Positions 12,036 through 23,325 are shown, numbered from the stretch's first letter. The stretch: DNA of 64,000 nucleotides from Xanthostigma xanthostigma (GCA_963575645.1 OY754468.1:13888001-13952000); one strand, 5' to 3'. Notes: generated from the letters alone by a model not told the origin. Program-made: numbers and translations.

Positions 12036-13380
12036 GCCAAACATCGAAGCTAAGCATGAGTCCATAAAAGTGGGATTTACAGTAAATGTAATGCGTCAAC
12101 CCAATACAAATAATATTTTTAATGAGTGAGTTAATGAATGTAAATATATAAAATTTTGGGATTTTGGCAATTGCGGAGCCTTAATATATAAGCAAAATTA
12201 CAAATCTGCAAGTCAAATAGACCTTGAGTGTGAGGGGGATCGAAAGTAGTTGGAAATGTTTCAGCTAAATCTATATAAATATATAAAGCTGAAGAGTTTG
12301 TTTGTTTGTTTATGTGTTTGTTTGGTTGAACGCGCTAATCTCAGGAACTACTGGTTCGAATTGAAATTTTTTTTGTTGGATAGCTCATCTTGATTAACAC
12401 ATTGCCGCGCCGTGTTGTTGAACCATTCTGGCATCTTCCTGTACACAGCTGATCCGAAATCTTCCATTGTATAGAATACATTTTTTTTGGTTGCAATATA
12501 TAAAATAACATCACGTTCAGAATTAATCTTTATTATTTTCCGATAAATAGATGGAATACATACGGTGTTTTTGTACATTTATTGGTTTTTAACATAAATA
12601 ATAATATAATGTAATAATATTATATTGCTGTCATTCCACACATACATAGTCCATAACATTACACACGTACAAATATTTAAAAATTAATTTCAAATATATA
12701 CATAAAATTTACAGTTTAAGAATACGACACCGAATAAATATAGTGTTGTGCGAAAAATAATATTAACTTATTTTTAATGGTCGTACTTTGTTGCAAATTA
12801 CCGGCAGTTCATTAAAAATGTACGACCCAGCACAATGGGGCCACTTTTTATAAATGAAGTTATATTTTTCTCAATTTGAAATTTAATGTTCTGCCTTGTG
12901 CTATAACATATAAAAAAAAGGTATTTCTATTTTTTAAACACTTACAAGTTTGTAGAAGAAGGTACAGAGAACTGTTGAAGTTTTTTAGTTTAAAAAAGTC
13001 GGACTACATGAAAATCCGTAAATCAATCTAAATATTCAGTTATTTGTAGAATGAGGGTATTCACTCTACAAAAGACTTGTTGAATAGAAATGTTTGGTCT
13101 CACAAAACGAGATTAAAGAGGAGTTGTGAATAAACAAAAGCATTAAAATTAATACTCGATAAAATAGATTTTAACTATGTGATAGCATATAAGGAGATAC
13201 ATAGTGTACTGCACATGCAGTCAATATGATCTTAACAGTTTAAATTTTGGTACACTGACAAAGCCAAGAATCTGCAATTTGTCAGTTAAACTTATTTTAG
13301 TTTCAGATCAATTTGAAACAAAAACAGTCTAAGGGCCATAAAAATGCAAGATAAAATTCATAAACAATCACTTTATCCAC
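12036..13380. other. No gene; truncated Helitron-like head near 12275-12380
   Basis: The only recognised piece is AAAGCTGAAGAGTTTGTTTG ... GAACGCGCTAATCTCAG, a copy of the head of the 5055-5751 element that breaks off near 12380. An adjoining minus-strand reading frame (12348-12578) has no family I recognise and runs through the repeat, so I do not call it a gene. Confidence 0.5.
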
Positions 13381-13384
13381 ATCC

Positions 13385-13606
13385 TTAGTCATGACTAAAC
13401 ATTAGACTAAGAGCTCTTACAAAAAGCTGAACAAAATCCGAAATTTCGCCATCACAGAATCTTCTAGATATTTTATGCATATAGATTCCTTCTCTATGTG
13501 GCCATTCAGAACTAGTAAAAGTGCGCATTTGTTCTGTATGATTAAAGAGACTATGGTGGACCATTTGTGCAAAATAATAACCTCCACCTGGTTTATCAAC
13601 CATCAA
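13385..13606 (-). CDS. Unidentified ORF or exon remnant
   Basis: This 73-codon minus-strand frame has an unusually balanced composition for the region: GGGYYFAQMVHHSLFNH, then TSSEWPHREGIYMHK and RRFCDGEISDFVQLFVRALS. It reads like part of a globular protein, unlike the Lys/Ile/Phe-rich noise ORFs around it. I do not recognise the family. In-frame sequence continues a few codons above the Met (HNTTL) before a stop, so it may be a fragment of an exon, a retrocopy or a mobile-element protein. It lies about 80 bp downstream of the antifreeze-family gene on the same strand. Confidence 0.35.
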   Translation of the reverse strand: MMVDKPGGGYYFAQMVHHSLFNHTEQMRTFTSSEWPHREGIYMHKISRRFCDGEISDFVQLFVRALSLMFSHD

Positions 13607-13689
13607 TGTTGTATTGTGCTAATAAGAGTTGCTTGACAAGGCATTAAATAAAAAATTAATATTAAAATCACCACATAAAAGCAAAAACC

Positions 13690-14100
13690 TTACGGACATC
13701 CTGTTGAATCATTACAGGATGTAGCCTGGTAACAGTTCGTTGAACGAATACAGGTTTTAGCCTGGTAACAGTTGGTTGAATCAATACAATGGACGGCCAT
13801 ATAGCAATCTTTTCCGTTTCTACAATCCGCGGCTTGATTGCACTCAGTAGATCCATTACACAATTCGGCTTGATAACAGCCTGTAGACCCATAACATGCT
13901 TTTGCCTTGCCACAATTTTGAGAGTTGTTACATTTTCTTGCATTTGGGCAATTTCCACATCCATCGCATGATGTTGTACAGCTGATACAATTAGAACCAC
14001 CAGAACCTCCAGTGCATTGACAATAACACTGCGTGCACAAACACATCACTATGACTGCAATTATCAGCCATTTTCTTGTAAAAGAATTCCCACCAAACAT
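13690..14100 (-). CDS. Antifreeze-family beta-helix protein lacking the TxT ice-binding array
   Basis: Encodes 136 residues without an intron. Residues 1-27 form a secretion signal ([19 protein letters not shown]), and the mature chain would start at Gln28-Cys. A capping region ([17 protein letters not shown]) leads into seven coils of about 12 residues with the pattern x-C-x-x-S/G-x-x-C-x-x-A. The signal peptide, cap, coil phase and C-terminal STGCP closely match, from memory, the Tenebrio molitor hyperactive antifreeze proteins. In those, each coil carries Thr-Cys-Thr on one flat face that binds ice. Here the equivalent triplets are KCN, ACY, LCN, DCR, HCI, TCI and SCN, so none is TCT. The disulfide and Ser/Ala scaffold is kept. 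The fold is probably retained and secreted into haemolymph, but ice binding is doubtful. A diverged paralogue with another role, or a recently relaxed copy, are both possible. Confidence 0.88.
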   Translation of the reverse strand: MFGGNSFTRKWLIIAVIVMCLCTQCYCQCTGGSGGSNCISCTTSCDGCGNCPNARKCNNSQNCGKAKACYGSTGCYQAELCNGSTECNQAADCRNGKDCYMAVHCIDSTNCYQAKTCIRSTNCYQATSCNDSTGCP

Positions 14101-14161
14101 TTTGAATTATTTGTCTCGCTGCTTATACTTCGGTTGACTGCTAAAATCGGCTCAGCTCCGT

Positions 14162-14198
14162 AGAATATATATAACCCTAACCGCTGACTATATAAACG
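14162..14198 (-). promoter_or_regulatory. Putative TATA boxes of the antifreeze-family gene
   Basis: On the minus strand GTTATATATATTC lies about 65-75 nt before the ATG at 14100, and TTTATATAGTC lies about 20 nt further upstream. Either could place transcription start some 30-45 nt before the ATG, a normal short insect leader. No initiator is clear. Confidence 0.45.
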
Positions 14199-14466
14199 AA
14201 TTTATAAATTTGACATACAGGATGCATTATAAGATCTCCGACAAACAAAAATTGGATAATGCTTTCAAACTGAGAAATAAAAAAATGTTTATTTGAAGTT
14301 TTGTTTAATATTTTTAATAATTACAAATTATTCCAATTAATTTACAAGCAGTTTTTTTTTTAATTTCGGAAAAATAATGCACTGAACTTGTTATATCAAT
14401 ATGGTTAGCGAAACCTGCGGCGAAAAGAAAGTGTTAGTGAGTTGGAGTTTTATGACTATTTTTTAA

Positions 14467-15076
14467 GGCTCATTTACACGAGTAGAGTAATGAGGCAAGT
14501 ATTTGATAGAGTAGAGTAACTCTACCCGTATAAACGGTCAGTAGAGTAGAGTAGCGAGTAGAGTGTGTAGTACGTGGCAGAGTAGAGTTACTAGCAACAT
14601 GTGGCAAAGTAATTCTTCTACTCTACTACCACCACCACCGTCAAAATATCCGCTTGCCTACGCACTCTACCCATGGAACGCGGTCTGATTCTGTAGTAGA
14701 GTATAGTAGGTAGGAGAGTGAGGGCGCTGTTATTCCGGCTGAAGCCACGTTGTGTCTTGTTGAAATAAATTTTAATAGTGACAATGGAATTCACCGAAAC
14801 TGAAACTTTAAAACTTGTAGAGCTGTATGACGAATACGAGTGTTTATGGAATTTAGGTAGTGTAAACTACAGAAATAAAAATATGAGGCAAGCCGCAGAA
14901 AATGAAATCGTGGAAAGAATAGCAATGGAGGGGCTTTGGAGTCCAACAAAAACCACACCACACTATGTATGCTAGCATCAGTACTATACTTCGTGTGACC
15001 AGATCCAGAGCTGAAACGGTAGAGCACTCTACTTGCTACTTTACTCTACCCGCAACTATACCCGTGTAAATGAGCC
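14467..15076. mobile_element. 610-bp DNA element with a MADF-domain ORF
   Basis: Perfect inverted tips GGCTCATTTACACG and CGTGTAAATGAGCC are flanked by TTAA on both sides (14463-14466 and 15077-15080). Subterminal zones hold many GTAGAGTA words in inverted array. The inside carries a short plus-strand MADF ORF. PIF/Harbinger transposons often encode a Myb/MADF-type second protein, which would fit a deletion derivative. However, a TTAA duplication is more typical of piggyBac, so the superfamily is open. Confidence 0.75.
14784..14975 (+). pseudogene. MADF-domain fragment carried by the 610-bp element
   Basis: From the Met at 14784 it encodes MEFTETETLKLVELYDEYEC and LWNLGSVNYRNKNMRQAAEN, then EIVERIAMEG. 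It has the MADF signature: an 'LV.LY..Y.CLW....  .Y.N...R..A' helix run with conserved Trp. MADF domains bind DNA. The ORF stops soon after the domain core (about 64 residues, shorter than the usual 80-90) with no further domain, so it is likely a remnant of a transposon accessory protein. Confidence 0.7.
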
Positions 15077-15114
15077 TTAAAGTATAAAAATATTAATAAC
15101 ACTGTGCTTGAAAC

Positions 15115-15312
15115 AAAAATAAAAGTGAAGAATAGCTACTTCTTACCAGAACAGTTTTATTAGAGGATGTACAATGTACATTTCGGGAGCTTATACTCTC
15201 ATCTTCAGCAAACACTAAGCTTTTAGTGTTTGCTGAAGATGAGAGCATAGTAAATATACATCTGTTAATAAAGCTGTTGTGGTAAGAAGTAACTATTCAT
15301 TATTTTTATTTT
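15115..15312. repeat. Palindrome built from Penelope-type ribozyme ends
   Basis: The two arms meet near 15218 at CACTAAGCTTTTAGTG. Both carry ACTTCTTACCA.AACAG and CTCTCATCTTCAGCAAACACTAA in opposite directions. On the left arm, minus strand 15208-15176 reads CTGAAGATGAGAG ... CTCCCGAAATGTAC, a hammerhead-like core with stem II GAGAG/CTC. The right arm lacks the CGAAA box. No endonuclease coding is attached. Confidence 0.65.
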
Positions 15313-15354
15313 TTAGTAAAGTTCGTGATCATTTACATTAAAAAAATATATATT

Positions 15355-15645
15355 TATGTTTATAATAATAATAATAATAAACGATTTATTTTTTCAATAC
15401 CTCAGGTGTAAAACACGTCAAACTTACAAACTAAATTAAAAAGTCTTTGACAGTATAAAATACTTCTCCGATCAAATAATCTTTCAAATTTTTTTTGAAA
15501 ACTTTAAAGTTTAATTTTTTTATATTTTCAGGAATTGCATTGTAAATTTTTATTAAATTTTGATTAACATTCTTTCTTGTAACTGAAAATTTTGTTGTTT
15601 TAACATATAGGTCAGTTTTATGTCTTGTATTATGGGAATGAGATG
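15355..15645 (-). mobile_element. 3' end of a LINE
   Basis: On the minus strand 15640-15431 encodes HSHNTRHKTDLYVKTTKFSV, then IKIYNAIPENIKKLNFKVFK and KNLKDYLIGEVFYTVKDFLI followed by a stop. This is the same C-terminal layout as the LINE tail at 225-612 (H-x-H-x-TR, YN.IP..I, FK..LK.+L). The 3' UTR ends in a TTATTA repeat at 15380-15362. The element is 5'-truncated near 15645. Confidence 0.8.
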
Positions 15646-15719
15646 TTTTTTCTTCCTCAAATAGTGAAAAATGTTGTTTTACAAAGCATATGCAGCCTCT
15701 AAAATGTATATAAATGATT

Positions 15720-17045
15720 CTACGCTATTGTATTGAGCTAGTTAATTGTTATTTAGTTAAATATTTGCTTGCACCAAATTTTAATTTAATGTCTTTAAAA
15801 GTTTTTTATCAATCGTAAAAAAACTTCAAATGAACATTTTTTTAACTCATTGTATTTCAGTGAGAAATAATTTTTGAATTAGCGATTATAGGATTATTAA
15901 CATCAATTTGAGGGGTATAATTTCCATTTTTGTTTTATCAGTGGTTTTGAAATTCATTCTGTATATTAATAACAGCGAACTGACTTACGTCTCATATTTA
16001 TTCATATGTTTTATTCTATTGTGTCAACTTTTTGTATTTACATACTTGGGTTTTTCGATAAAAATATAATTTGACGTAGGTATATGGAAAATTCTCATGT
16101 GCTTTTTTTAAGCTAAATATCTATGTCTACTCTATACACTATTATAATAAAGAAATGAGTCTTAGTTAGGTGACTGACTGACTCATCAACGTCTTGATAA
16201 AACCTTTGAAGCTAGGAGCTTGTTTGAACAACAGGTTTTGTTCATAATCTAAACATCCAATAAGAAAAAGTTTTTGGAAACCTCTGGAAGGATCAAAGAG
16301 AAGATAGAATTTTTCGACAAAATGTTCGTATTATGTCAAAAATCATCAAATATCAATTTCCATTATAACAAGCAAACCCATACTGGAGCGTTTTCTTTAA
16401 ATTCAAATCCTAATGCTGGGTTGCAGAAAGTATTGTCAAAACATTTGATTTAACAATGACCTAAGATTGTGATCATATAATTACAATTTCTATACATCAG
16501 CAGCAGTTTAATGTAGTATTCAAACTCCCCGTAATCTAAAACATTCCATTGTTCTCATATAAAACAAGTGATTGATCAAGCAAAATTTTGATCTAAATCC
16601 GTAAAAAAAGTTATTTCGAAGTGAAAACTGTACAAAAACCTATCCTAAATGTATACACAGTTTAAGAAAATATCGTTTCAATCGATCAATTATTTTTCGA
16701 GCAGGGTCGATTTAAAACTCTACTATGCTTTTAATATGGAGAAATATATCATTGTCAAATAAGATTTTTTGACAATACTTTCTGAAAGTGAGCATAATAT
16801 CGCACGGAAATGTAGGCTTTTGACAAAATCGTATCTCACAAATAATTTAGTGAAAGGTAAGGGATTCAACATACTTATACTGCTTACAGTAATCATTGTT
16901 AAAAAAATAGATTTAATAATGACCTTAGATTGTGATCATATAATTACAATTTAATATGCTGGAACAAGCTCATATCATTGTGAAACTTCTTGTCATGTAG
17001 AACATTTAGATAGTATTTATAGCCGCGCAGAATTAGCAAATCCGT
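15720..17045. other. No gene seen
   Basis: AT-rich sequence. Around 16140-16200 the words GGTGACTGACTGACTCATCA resemble the tips near 22060-22120, so part of this stretch is probably an old repeat. The words AATGACCTAAGATTGTGATC and TATAATTACAATTT recur at about 16455-16490 and 16918-16953, an approximate 460-bp direct duplication. Confidence 0.45.
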
Positions 17046-17049
17046 CACA

Positions 17050-18333
17050 TGCAATTGCGAACGTCGATTTTAAAATTTTTTTTGTTAGATAATACGAATA
17101 TAAGTAACATATTAAGTTTAAACGCCAATCGGAGCACCGCACGATGGTTAAAAAAAATGGCAAAAATCGTCCATATCACTTTTTGGCGATTTACGGGAAA
17201 ACTATGCATTTGACAAATTAAGTGTAGGGAAATAAAAAATGCGCAATAAAAAGACGAATCGAATGAGTTTTTGTGAGCTCCGATCGGTCCAGTAGTTTTT
17301 TAGTAAATTGCAAAAAACCGCTTTTTTGGGCCATTTTTTCGAAATTCCATAAGTTCCGTTCTATTATATATGAAGACATGAAACTTTAATAGAATATGTG
17401 TTTTATAAGCTTCAATATGCATACAAAATTTCAGCAAGATCGATGTTATACTTTTTGAGAAACTTGGAAAAAACCGAAAAAAGGCCCTTCCGAAAAGGGT
17501 CCCTGAAAAAGTTTTGGGCCAGCGTAGACCAATTTTTCAAACGTGCTTTTGTTCATCGAGAGTTGCTCTACAACATCCTGCAATGCCGTACCATTACACC
17601 TAGCGAAAGTGCGAAAAAAATTTCAAAAATAATGTCTAATTAATGCTGTTATTTGTATCCATGCGACACATATGCACAATTGTACGTAAATATATTATAA
17701 TGATATCATTATTATTATTGCCATTTTCGCTTTAAAACGCAAGCTCCCTTTTTTAAAATCAATTTTTTTCGCACTTTCGCTAGGTGTAATGGTACGGCAT
17801 TGCAGGATGTTGTAGAGCAACTCTCGATGAACAAAAGCACGTTTGAAAAATTGGTCTACGCTGGCCCAAAACTTTTTCAGGGACCCTTTTCGGAAGGGCC
17901 TTTTTTCGGTTTTTTCAAAGTTTCTCAAAAAGTATAACATCGATCTTGCTGAAATTTTGTATGCATATTGAAGCTTATAAAACACATATTCTATTGAAGT
18001 TTCAAGTCTTCATATTTAATAGAACGGAACTTATGGAATTTCGAAAAAATGGCCCAAAAAAGCGGTTTTTTGCAATTTACTAAAAAACTACTGGACCGAT
18101 CGGAGCTCACAAAAACTCATTCGATTCGTCTTTTTATTGCGCATTTTTTATTTCCCTACACTTAATTTGTCAAATGCATAGTTTTCCCGTAAATCGCCAA
18201 AAAGTGATATGGACGATTTTTGCCATTTTTTTTAACCATCGTGCGGTGCTCCGATTGGCGTTTAAACTTAATATGTTACTTATATTCGTATTATCTAACA
18301 AAAAAAATTTTAAAATCGACGTTCGCAATTGCA
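17050..18333. repeat. Foldback element, arms ~570 bp, spacer ~135 bp
   Basis: The left arm (17050-17622) and right arm (about 17758-18333, inverted) are almost identical. Tips read GCAATTGCGAACGTCGATTT and its complement, and the inner edge of each arm reads TAGCGAAAGTGCGAAAAAAAT or complement. Arms contain CGATCGGTCCAGTAGTTTTT, common in insect repeats. Both arms translate to the same short FYKLQYAYKISARSMLYFLR frame, which is more likely chance conservation through arm identity than coding. Confidence 0.9.
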
Positions 18334-18529
18334 CGTTTTTTAGGACACGAATCAGCTAATTCTACCCGACTATTATAGAAAAACAAATGGCTGATCTGTA
18401 CAAAAAATATGGATTTTAAAGCTAAATTTTGATCAAAATTCGTAGAAAATTTTTATTTAGAAATAGAAATTGTGAAAAAAACTATATTTAAATATTATCT
18501 ATCCAATTAAATCAGGCGACTTAACATTT

Positions 18530-19168
18530 TTAGTCCAGTCAAAATAAACATTTCAATTTACCATAATTCGCATAGAGCTGAAAATTGGTACAGGTCTCAA
18601 GTATACTATCACAAATAAAATATCAAAAGTTTCCACCGATCCTGCATCTGCATTTATTCAAGGTCAAAGGTCAAAAGTATCAGTTGCACTTTTCTCGTAA
18701 ACAAATGTTATCTAAAATAGGTCAGACAAAAGTTGTAGATCATGCAATTGTCTACAAAAACAATTCTTATATTTTCTTCCTACGAATTCCTGAGATATGT
18801 GAATAAAATGTCTATATACGTATTGAACGCATTTATCAAAAATAACGTTAAATATGAATATACATATTAGTATGTTTGATGTATGAAATCACCACTTCAA
18901 AAGAATAGTGATTCGCAGGAAAAAAAGGAAAAGAACAATTCTTGTAGACAATTGCATGATCGACAACTTTTGTCTGAGCTATTTTTAGATAACATTTACC
19001 CTTTACGATAAAAGTATAAAAAACCGATACTTTTAACCTTTGACCTTGAATAAATTTTGATATTTAATTTGTAATAGTGTACCTATGACCTGTAGGTACC
19101 AATTTTCAGCTCTATGGGAATTATTGTAAACCTACCACTATTTTTTTGTTTATTTTGACCAGACTATT
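18530..19168. repeat. Foldback element, arms ~240-260 bp
   Basis: Outer tips TAGTCCAGTCAAAATAAAC and GTTTATTTTGACCAGACTA are inverted. The arms (18530-18795 and about 18905-19168) share AGCTGAAAATTGGTAC, TTCAAGGTCAAAGGTC and GACAAAAGTTGTAGATCATG. The spacer is about 110 bp and no protein is recognised. TA dinucleotides at both ends could be a target duplication. Confidence 0.85.
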
Positions 19169-19974
19169 TCATACAAATACAACAATTTAAATAAATAAAT
19201 AATTTTCATGTTAAAATTCTATTTTTGCTTCCACTATAGGAACACTACAACTAGTGAAACGTAGTTCAAACAAGATAATATATCGAAATTAATCAATTGC
19301 AAAATATTAGAAAAATTGGTGGTTGTAAAGCTGGACGCTGGGTGAATGATCTTTTGGAGAGTGTGTATCGCAAATGCTAGAGACGTTATATCCGTGAACA
19401 TTAATTGATTGAAAAAGCTTGTTTGCTTGTTGAGTTCTCAACGGTGGTATATCGCGTTGCGCCCGCTGCGCTCGAATTGGCACGCCACTCGCTCTGCGCC
19501 GGAAATCTTCGCGGCGTACTGCCGCTGACAGGTACTTGCTGTGTATAGCTTATACACGTCTATTTACTACAAACACTTTTATATCTCTTATCCTAACTAT
19601 ATTCTAGAACCTAGATACTCATATTATGTGATTTCTCATTTAATAAAATTTCGTTCTATCATAGGGAAAATATATTAACATGTATCATGTTTTAGCCCTG
19701 GGGTACTAAATTTTTTTGAGCGTCAATTTTGTTTGAGCGTCAATTTTGAGCGTCAATTTTTTCCGCGCAACACATAGCTGAGAGACGTATGAAATTTTGA
19801 GCGTCATTTCCGAACGTCGATTCCGAGCATCGAGTCCTCCGCGCACGAAACATATAGTGGAGAAAACATGATACATGGTTGAAATTTTTGGTTCTAGAAC
19901 AGAAATTTCTTTTATATAGCTTATCTAGCATAAAAAACTTGTGAAACTGTATTTTTTTTTTGCTAAATGGTATA
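19169..19974. other. Intergenic; small GAGCGTC tandem cluster
   Basis: Between about 19718 and 19830 the word GAGCGTCA(A/T)TTT recurs several times. Related GAGCGTCTAT words occur at 21508, 54636, 59231 and 60812, which suggests an old dispersed element. Around 19440-19510 there is a short GC-richer patch. No coding is supported. Confidence 0.4.
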
Positions 19975-21300
19975 ATATCTTAGTTTAGAAGTGTGATTCA
20001 TGAGAAAAATAGATCCAAGTCTCCAAAAAACAAGATCGATAGCTTATTTGATTCGGGATTCGGAAAAATATTCCGAAAAAGACGTTTTTTTTATTTTTTT
20101 TGGCTTTTCTTATTAATAAAAAATGAAAAGACAAAAAAGCCCCTCAGATAGCGGAAATTGTAAAAAAAGATTCTTAAACAGGATAAAATTTCCCATAATA
20201 AAGTCTTACCTCCCGGACTTTATCTCTATTATTTATAGTTTTAATTTAATGGTGAAAATAGGCCGTTACAGCTCGAGCGCAACGCCCTGTTGATCTGCTG
20301 ATATAGTATAACACATAAAATAATTTTTTTATAATATTACGTAACAACTTAAAAATTTGAATAAATTACGGTGTCATCTTAACACTTAAAAGAATAAAAT
20401 TCCGTTGGAAAAAAAATGTTTCAATTTATTTTTTAAAAAGTGTGGCTATTGTTAACTAAATATTTTTTTTCAAAAAACCGTCCCCATTGAAAACAACAAA
20501 AATTGTTTAAATAATTATTGGCCTATTATTTTTCTTCATGGAGCCCTTTTAACATACAGGGTTTTTATTAATTGAATCCTTGGGTGATTTTAAGAAGAAA
20601 AGTTTATATCTAAACCTTAATTTTTGAGCTACAGTGTGTTAAAGTTTTAAGAAAAATATTATAACTTTTTTATCATAATTTTCCTATCACTCTTAAATAT
20701 TTTTATGAAATTTTGTACACACCTTTTAATCAATAAGGAGCATTTTTTGACGTAAAAGATTTTTTCAAATTTTTACTACTGACGTCCGTACGAGGTTGGA
20801 ACTATATATTTTTGAAGAAAAAAATGATACGCCACTGATTTTTCTAAATATGTTTCAATATAAATTTTTTTCTTAAAATCACCCAAGGATTCCCACCCTT
20901 AACTATCGGCACTCAATTAATAAACATCTATATAGGTACTTAACAAGATTATGTTAAAAAAGTTTTCAAAAATTGTTTATTTTGTATATTATATTTTTGA
21001 AAGTTAACAAAGAATTGAAAAAATGTGCATTTTTTCAATTTTTTGTTAATTTTAATAAATTATAATAAACAAAAAAAAATTTTTTGAAAACTTTTCTAAC
21101 GTGATCTTGTTTAAGTATTTGTCAAAAATCTTTTCGTTTTTTGTTAGTAGCAAATGCAATTTTTGTTGGCGAAAAAAATAAAAAACAAATCTTTTTTGGA
21201 GTATTTTTTCCGAATTGAATAAGCTATTTCTCATATTTTTTGGAGACTTGGATCTATTTTTTTTTCTCATGAATCTCACTTCTTGCCTAGGCTATAACTA
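19975..21300. repeat. 1.3-kb inverted-repeat element with a nested inverted repeat
   Basis: Outer arms (19980-20130 and about 21130-21300, inverted) share ATGAGAAAAATAGATCCAAG and TCTCCAAAAAA..A.GA and a TTCCGAA motif. Inside, 20552-20600 and 20868-20940 form a second inverted pair around AATCCTTGGGTGATTTTAAG. A TACAGGG... tip (20556) resembles mariner-type ends. It is non-coding. Confidence 0.65.
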
Positions 21301-21639
21301 GATAGGAAATACGAACTGATCTTTTTCGCATAAGTCACCGCGAGGTCATAATGCGTCAGTTGTACCTACATCCGTCTTCTTAGAAAATTCTCATTTAAAA
21401 ATATGTACCATAAATTTTGCGCTCGTGGCTAGACTTAAATGTAACAGAATGGTTGATAAAAATTATCTAATTTAACAGTAACTTTTGTTAGAATTTCTAC
21501 ATAAAATTGTCGAGCGTCTATTATTCGCGATTTTTTTCTACTTTAACAATAAAAACCAATAGTTCAAGGCCACCGTAAGCGGGAGAGCAGGGCTTGCATT
21601 TCACGCAGGCAATCCAGTCAGAGATTTTTTACCTTTTAT

Positions 21640-22125
21640 TAATGACTGTGCCGTTACCCGCCGCTTCGCACGCGATTGAGACAAAACACGGATGCATTCC
21701 CATTATTTGGCATAGTTACTCCTTTATTGGCGTAGATCCAACTAATAAATTTCAAAATTAATGACATTTACGTGATCAAGATTCTGACAAACCTTGAAAA
21801 TGACACCCAAGATTGATTTTTAGACTATTTACCTATTTTCACCTTCTGAAGGGGTTGTTTTTGAAAAAGTACAAAACACATGCACGTTTATATATTTGTT
21901 GACAGGAGTAATCCTGCGCATTTTCGAACTGATAAATCTGTCTTATGTTATTTCTCCATGTAAATTTTGAATCCCCGTTACATCCTTTTAGTTGTTGAAT
22001 TTTAAAAAACCTGTTCTTGGCGGATGCCCACGTCATAATAACTATCTGTGTGCCAAATTGTTGATCGTTGATAGATCAGTCAGTCAGTCATCAGTCACGG
22101 CTTTCTTTTATATATTATACCTACA
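21640..22125 (-). mobile_element. Degraded Helitron-like or MITE copy
   Basis: On the minus strand it begins ATATAAAAGAAAGCCGTGAC, with tandem TGACTGAC words. It runs to CGTGCGAAGCGGCGGGTAAC, a GC-rich hairpin-like end similar to Helitron 3' ends, but CTAG is absent. The superfamily is uncertain. Confidence 0.4.
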
Positions 22126-22726
22126 GATAAATGATATTCAATCGCAACTTATTAAATGAATTAGGTAACGTACTTGGGGCGACAAAATCAGAGGATCACA
22201 TGCGGGTACATCAACAGCTGTACGGGCTTGCAGTACATAATAAAACTTTATACTCTTTCAAATTTCATGTAAAATTACTCTTGGATGTAACATCTGTATA
22301 CTTTTAGAAAATTTGGAATGTAATTTACCTTTGTTATTTCGGTTTTATTTGGCAGTCATGTGAAGTTTTTTTTACATGACAAACTCTCGAACCAGCAGCC
22401 ATGGTTAATAGTTTATCACTTCAAACCGCTTTGCACGACGGTTTGAGAAAAAAACCACCCATTTTTCTTTATGAATTCCTAGTGGATAGATTAAAAGTAA
22501 AAATGTTCTAGTTTTCACTCATATTTCAATGTATAAGCGCACCTATGAACATTTTACAATTGAATTCAAAACATTTTGGGAGTTTCAACGCAATTTTTGC
22601 CAACTATTTTCACTTAAAATGCATGATTTTCAAAAAATAATTATCCTTATTCATTTCTTTTTCAGGTAAGCGTTCTACTTTATGGTGATCTATCATACTT
22701 TTTCGTAAGTAAAATGTTTTATTATC

Positions 22727-23302
22727 TCTATATATATAAAATTCTCGTGTCACAGTTTTCGTTGCCATACTCCTCCGAAACGGCTTGACCGATTTTGATG
22801 AAATTTTTTGTGCTTATCCGGTATCTATGAGAATCGGCCAACATCTATTTTTCATCCCCCTAAATGTTAGGGGTAGTCCACCCCTAAATTTTTTTTTTTA
22901 TTTTTTAGACAAAATTTTTAATTTCTATTTTTTTATGATACAACATACAAAAATACATACAATCCTCAGTTTTCACCCTTCTACGATCAACCCTTATTTT
23001 TTAATAGCCATTTTAGTAATTTAATCATTTTTCCTTTCCGGTCGAAAACTGATCAATCGTCATTTAATTAGTTATCCCCGCCAGATGTCTACAGGTGTCA
23101 CTTCGCCAACATCTATTTTTCATCCCCCTAAATGTTAGGGGTAGTCCACCCCTAAATTTTTTTTCTTCCTTCCCCATTCGTTCTTTTGCACCGGGCACGA
23201 CGGCGCAGCCGGAGTGTGTTAGGGGTAGTCCACCCCTAATTTTTTTTTCTTCCTTCCCCATTCGTTCTTTTGCACCCGGGTGAAACCGGGCGGGACCGCT
23301 AG
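22727..23302 (+). mobile_element. Non-autonomous Helitron-like element
   Basis: It starts TCTATATATATAAAATTCTC, then GTGTCACAGTTTTCGTTGCC, a head seen widely in arthropod Helitrons. It ends CCCGGGTGAAACCGGGCGGG ACCGCTAG before T, where CCCGG/CCGGG forms the 3' hairpin. The words TTAGGGGTAGTCCACCCCTA occur three times inside (near 22868, 23137 and 23220), showing an internal tandem duplication. It has no Rep/helicase ORF. Confidence 0.75.
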
Positions 23303-23325
23303 TAATATATATTATTATACAGCCT

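Noticed and set aside
12348-12578. Minus-strand ORF reading EDFGSAVYRKMPEWFNNTAR
   Set aside because: It runs into the head of a Helitron-like repeat and has no recognisable family; possible captured exon but unsupported.
13668-14000. ORF of 110 codons overlapping the antifreeze-family gene
   Set aside because: It is the out-of-frame shadow of the Cys-rich repeats; no signal peptide or known pattern.
17398-17985. Twin ORFs of 81 and 96 codons with the same protein on opposite strands
   Set aside because: They lie at mirror positions in the two arms of a foldback element, so identity follows from the palindrome; no family or codon-level constraint is visible.
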